DNA from: Cryobacterium arcticum
GTDB taxonomy: Bacteria > Actinomycetota > Actinomycetes > Actinomycetales > Microbacteriaceae
Length of the DNA stretch: 64,000 nt
Assembly: GCF_003185895.1 (NCBI RefSeq)
Contig: NZ_QHLY01000003.1
Coordinates: 86,122-150,121, forward strand
Direction: 5' to 3'
The notes under the pieces are model-generated. The model did no database searches and was not told the origin of the DNA. It saw nothing but the letters and a program-made list of their open reading frames with translations. The position numbers and the translations under genes were made by a program. Below are positions 62,541 through 64,000 of the stretch, piece after piece (within the stretch, counting starts at the first letter, position 1; the number at the start of each line of letters is the position of its first letter).

Positions 62541-63811
62541 GAATCGGTGCGGCCGGGCAGCCCGTGACGCAATCTCGCGGAGCTGCACCCGTCGCCGTCT
62601 CGGTGCGACGAATCGCCCTCATCGCGGCAGTGCTCACCTGGCTCGGGCCGTTCACCATCGACACTTACAGTCCCAGCCTTCCCGCGATCGTAGTGGCGTT
62701 CGACGCGAAACCATCACTGGTGCAACTCACGTTGACCTCCGCGCTGGTCGGGCTTGTCATCGGCCAATTGGTGATCGGCCTGGTCAGCGACCGAGTCGGC
62801 CGACGGATGCCGATACTCGTGAGCCTCTGCCTCTTCCTTCTCGCATGCGTGGCGTGTGTACTGGCCCCGAGTATCCCGGTGCTCATCGCGGCACGCTTCG
62901 TGCAGGGCCTCACCGCCTCGGCCGGCGTCTCGATGGCGCGAGCGATCGGGCGGGACGTCTTCGACGGCGGGGAACTCGCCGCGTTCTATTCCCGGCTCGC
63001 GGCGGCGACGGCCGTCGCGCCCGTGGTCGGCCCGGTCCTCGCCGGGGTGCTGCTCGAGGTGACCGGAACGTGGCGATCGATCTTCGTCATGATCGCGGCG
63101 CTCGGGGTCGTCGCTTTTGTGCTGGTGCGTTTCGCCTTGCCGGAGACCCACTCACCGGCCGTGCGCAGTACTCACCGGCAGGACCCGACGACGCTACCCA
63201 CCGTTCGTGTGCTGCGGCAGCGCACCATCGTGGTGTCGGCGGTGCTGATGGCGTGCGTCTCTGGCATGATCCTCTCCTACCTGGCCGGAACCTCGTTCCT
63301 GCTGCAGAATCGGTTCGGGCTCTCGCCCGCGGCCTACAGTGCGATCTTCGCGGTCAATGCCGTTGGTCTCGTCGTCTTCAGCCGGGCCAACGCACGCTTC
63401 GTGCTCCGGTGGCATCCGGCGGCCATCGCCACGGTCGGCATCTCGATCATGCTGGCCATGGGCGCATCCCTCGCCGTGGCGTTTCTCCTCGGCGCCCCGG
63501 TCTGGGTATTGCTGCCGATGTTCTTCGTGTTGTTGAGCGCATACGGAATCGTCAACCCGAACGTCATAGCCATGGGTATGGGCGTCGACCGTTCCCAGGC
63601 CGGCGCCGCGGCCGCGACCCTCGGCGTTGCGCAGTACTCGCTGGGGGCGCTGACGGCCCCACTGATCGGGTTCGCCGTTGCCGGCCCGCTCCCCACCATG
63701 GTCTATGCCATCTGCGGGTACGGCATCGTGGCCCTCACCGTCGCGCTGGTGGAGGGACCCCGCCTCCGGCGGGTCGTCTCGTGGCAGCCAGGGCCGGTCC
63801 TTCGACGTTGA
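62537..63811 (+). CDS. MFS transporter, Bcr/CflA-like drug:H+ antiporter family
   Basis: A 424-residue membrane transporter with about twelve helices. It has FTIDTYSPSLPAI in helix 1, motif A GLVSDRVGRRMP between helices 2 and 3, and ARFVQGLTASAGVSMARAIG in helix 4, as in Bcr/CflA exporters. Translationally coupled to the RutA-like gene (ATGA). It is the last gene of the cluster, followed by a strong terminator. It probably exports a product or toxic intermediate, but uptake cannot be excluded. Confidence 0.9.
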   Translation: MRIGAAGQPVTQSRGAAPVAVSVRRIALIAAVLTWLGPFTIDTYSPSLPAIVVAFDAKPSLVQLTLTSALVGLVIGQLVIGLVSDRVGRRMPILVSLCLFLLACVACVLAPSIPVLIAARFVQGLTASAGVSMARAIGRDVFDGGELAAFYSRLAAATAVAPVVGPVLAGVLLEVTGTWRSIFVMIAALGVVAFVLVRFALPETHSPAVRSTHRQDPTTLPTVRVLRQRTIVVSAVLMACVSGMILSYLAGTSFLLQNRFGLSPAAYSAIFAVNAVGLVVFSRANARFVLRWHPAAIATVGISIMLAMGASLAVAFLLGAPVWVLLPMFFVLLSAYGIVNPNVIAMGMGVDRSQAGAAAATLGVAQYSLGALTAPLIGFAVAGPLPTMVYAICGYGIVALTVALVEGPRLRRVVSWQPGPVLRR

Positions 63812-63854
63812 CGGCAACGTCACCCGTACCTCGATAACGCCGGCACCTCACAGA

Positions 63855-63898
63855 GTCGCGCCCGTCCCTTGTGGACGGGCGCGACTTCTTCTTTTTTT
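63855..63898 (+). terminator. intrinsic terminator of the monooxygenase cluster (family C)
   Basis: GTCGCGCCCGTCC (63855-63867) and GGACGGGCGCGAC (63873-63885) form a perfect 13-bp stem with loop CTTGT, followed by TTCTTCTTTTTTT. A textbook Rho-independent terminator 43 bp after the MFS stop. Its stem sequence resembles the hairpin at 49261 before the cluster. Confidence 0.9.
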
Positions 63899-63979
63899 CC
63901 GACCAAACCTTTTCTGGCGTGGGGCCGAACCACCTGCATACCAAGCAAGCCCCCACACTCCACAGCAAAGGATCACATC

Positions 63980-64000
63980 ATGCGCAGCTTCACCAAGACC
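63980..64000 (+). CDS. start of a gene cut by the window edge
   Basis: ATG 63980 is preceded by AAAGGA 7 nt upstream and begins MRSFTKT before the window ends. The basic start would fit a signal peptide. Only seven codons are visible, so no family can be named. It comes after a strong terminator and so starts a new transcription unit. Confidence 0.45.

Noticed and set aside
62326..63837. A 503-codon frame overlapping the MFS gene
   Set aside because: It is Arg-rich and hydrophilic, and the overlapping frame gives a clear 12-helix MFS protein.

Overview
The window looks like a chromosomal segment of a high-GC actinomycete, most likely Microbacteriaceae (a Cryobacterium-like genome would fit). 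The family is inferred from gene content: complete menaquinone genes with actinobacterial small membrane proteins between them, system II cytochrome c maturation, an archaeal-type aspartyl-tRNA synthetase, DUF4229 and DUF7882-like proteins, and many leaderless genes with a TAnnnT box 6-7 nt before the start codon. No IS element, prophage or CRISPR array was seen.

Layout. 1-5826: sugar uptake and oxidation locus (binding protein and two permeases, LacI regulator, ThuA-like protein, Gfo/Idh/MocA dehydrogenase). 5898-7115: orphan AAA ATPase of lower GC, preceded by a perfect inverted repeat. 7181-14030: operon of an NMT1/THI5-type ABC importer, an NtaA/DszA-type flavin monooxygenase and an adenosine-deaminase-like enzyme, next to a TetR gene and a TetR-like operator. 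14203-14379: tRNA-Met and tRNA-Thr. 14433-22089: maltodextrin locus with divergent operators (malEFG-type importer, two GH13 enzymes). 22219-28731: small alarmone synthetase, M23 peptidase, IMPase-like phosphatase, tRNA-Tyr, LacI regulator, YajQ protein, alpha/beta hydrolase.

28814-43096: ferredoxin-NADP reductase, polyprenyl diphosphate synthase and menG, menF, menD, menA, menE, menB and menC, interrupted by small membrane proteins and by a group 2 sigma factor with three small genes of unknown function. 43171-47846: cytochrome c maturation operon (phosphoglycerate-mutase-like gene, tlpA/resA, ccdA, resB, ccsB). With the menaquinone genes this is a respiratory-chain block. 47911-49239: aspS.

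49493-63811 is the most unusual region. A Dpp/Opp-type ABC importer is split around a GntR/UTRA regulator and combined with four NtaA/SnaA/DszA-type flavin monooxygenases, a RutA-like ring-opening oxygenase and an MFS exporter. It begins with a highly structured leader. It reads as an uptake and oxidative-cleavage pathway for an unknown N- or S-containing, peptide-like or heterocyclic compound; no flavin reductase lies in the window.

Several families of long palindromic repeats sit just downstream of stop codons (five hairpins in two families, plus a terminator-like pair), and a REP-like 18-mer appears to have entered menB in frame.
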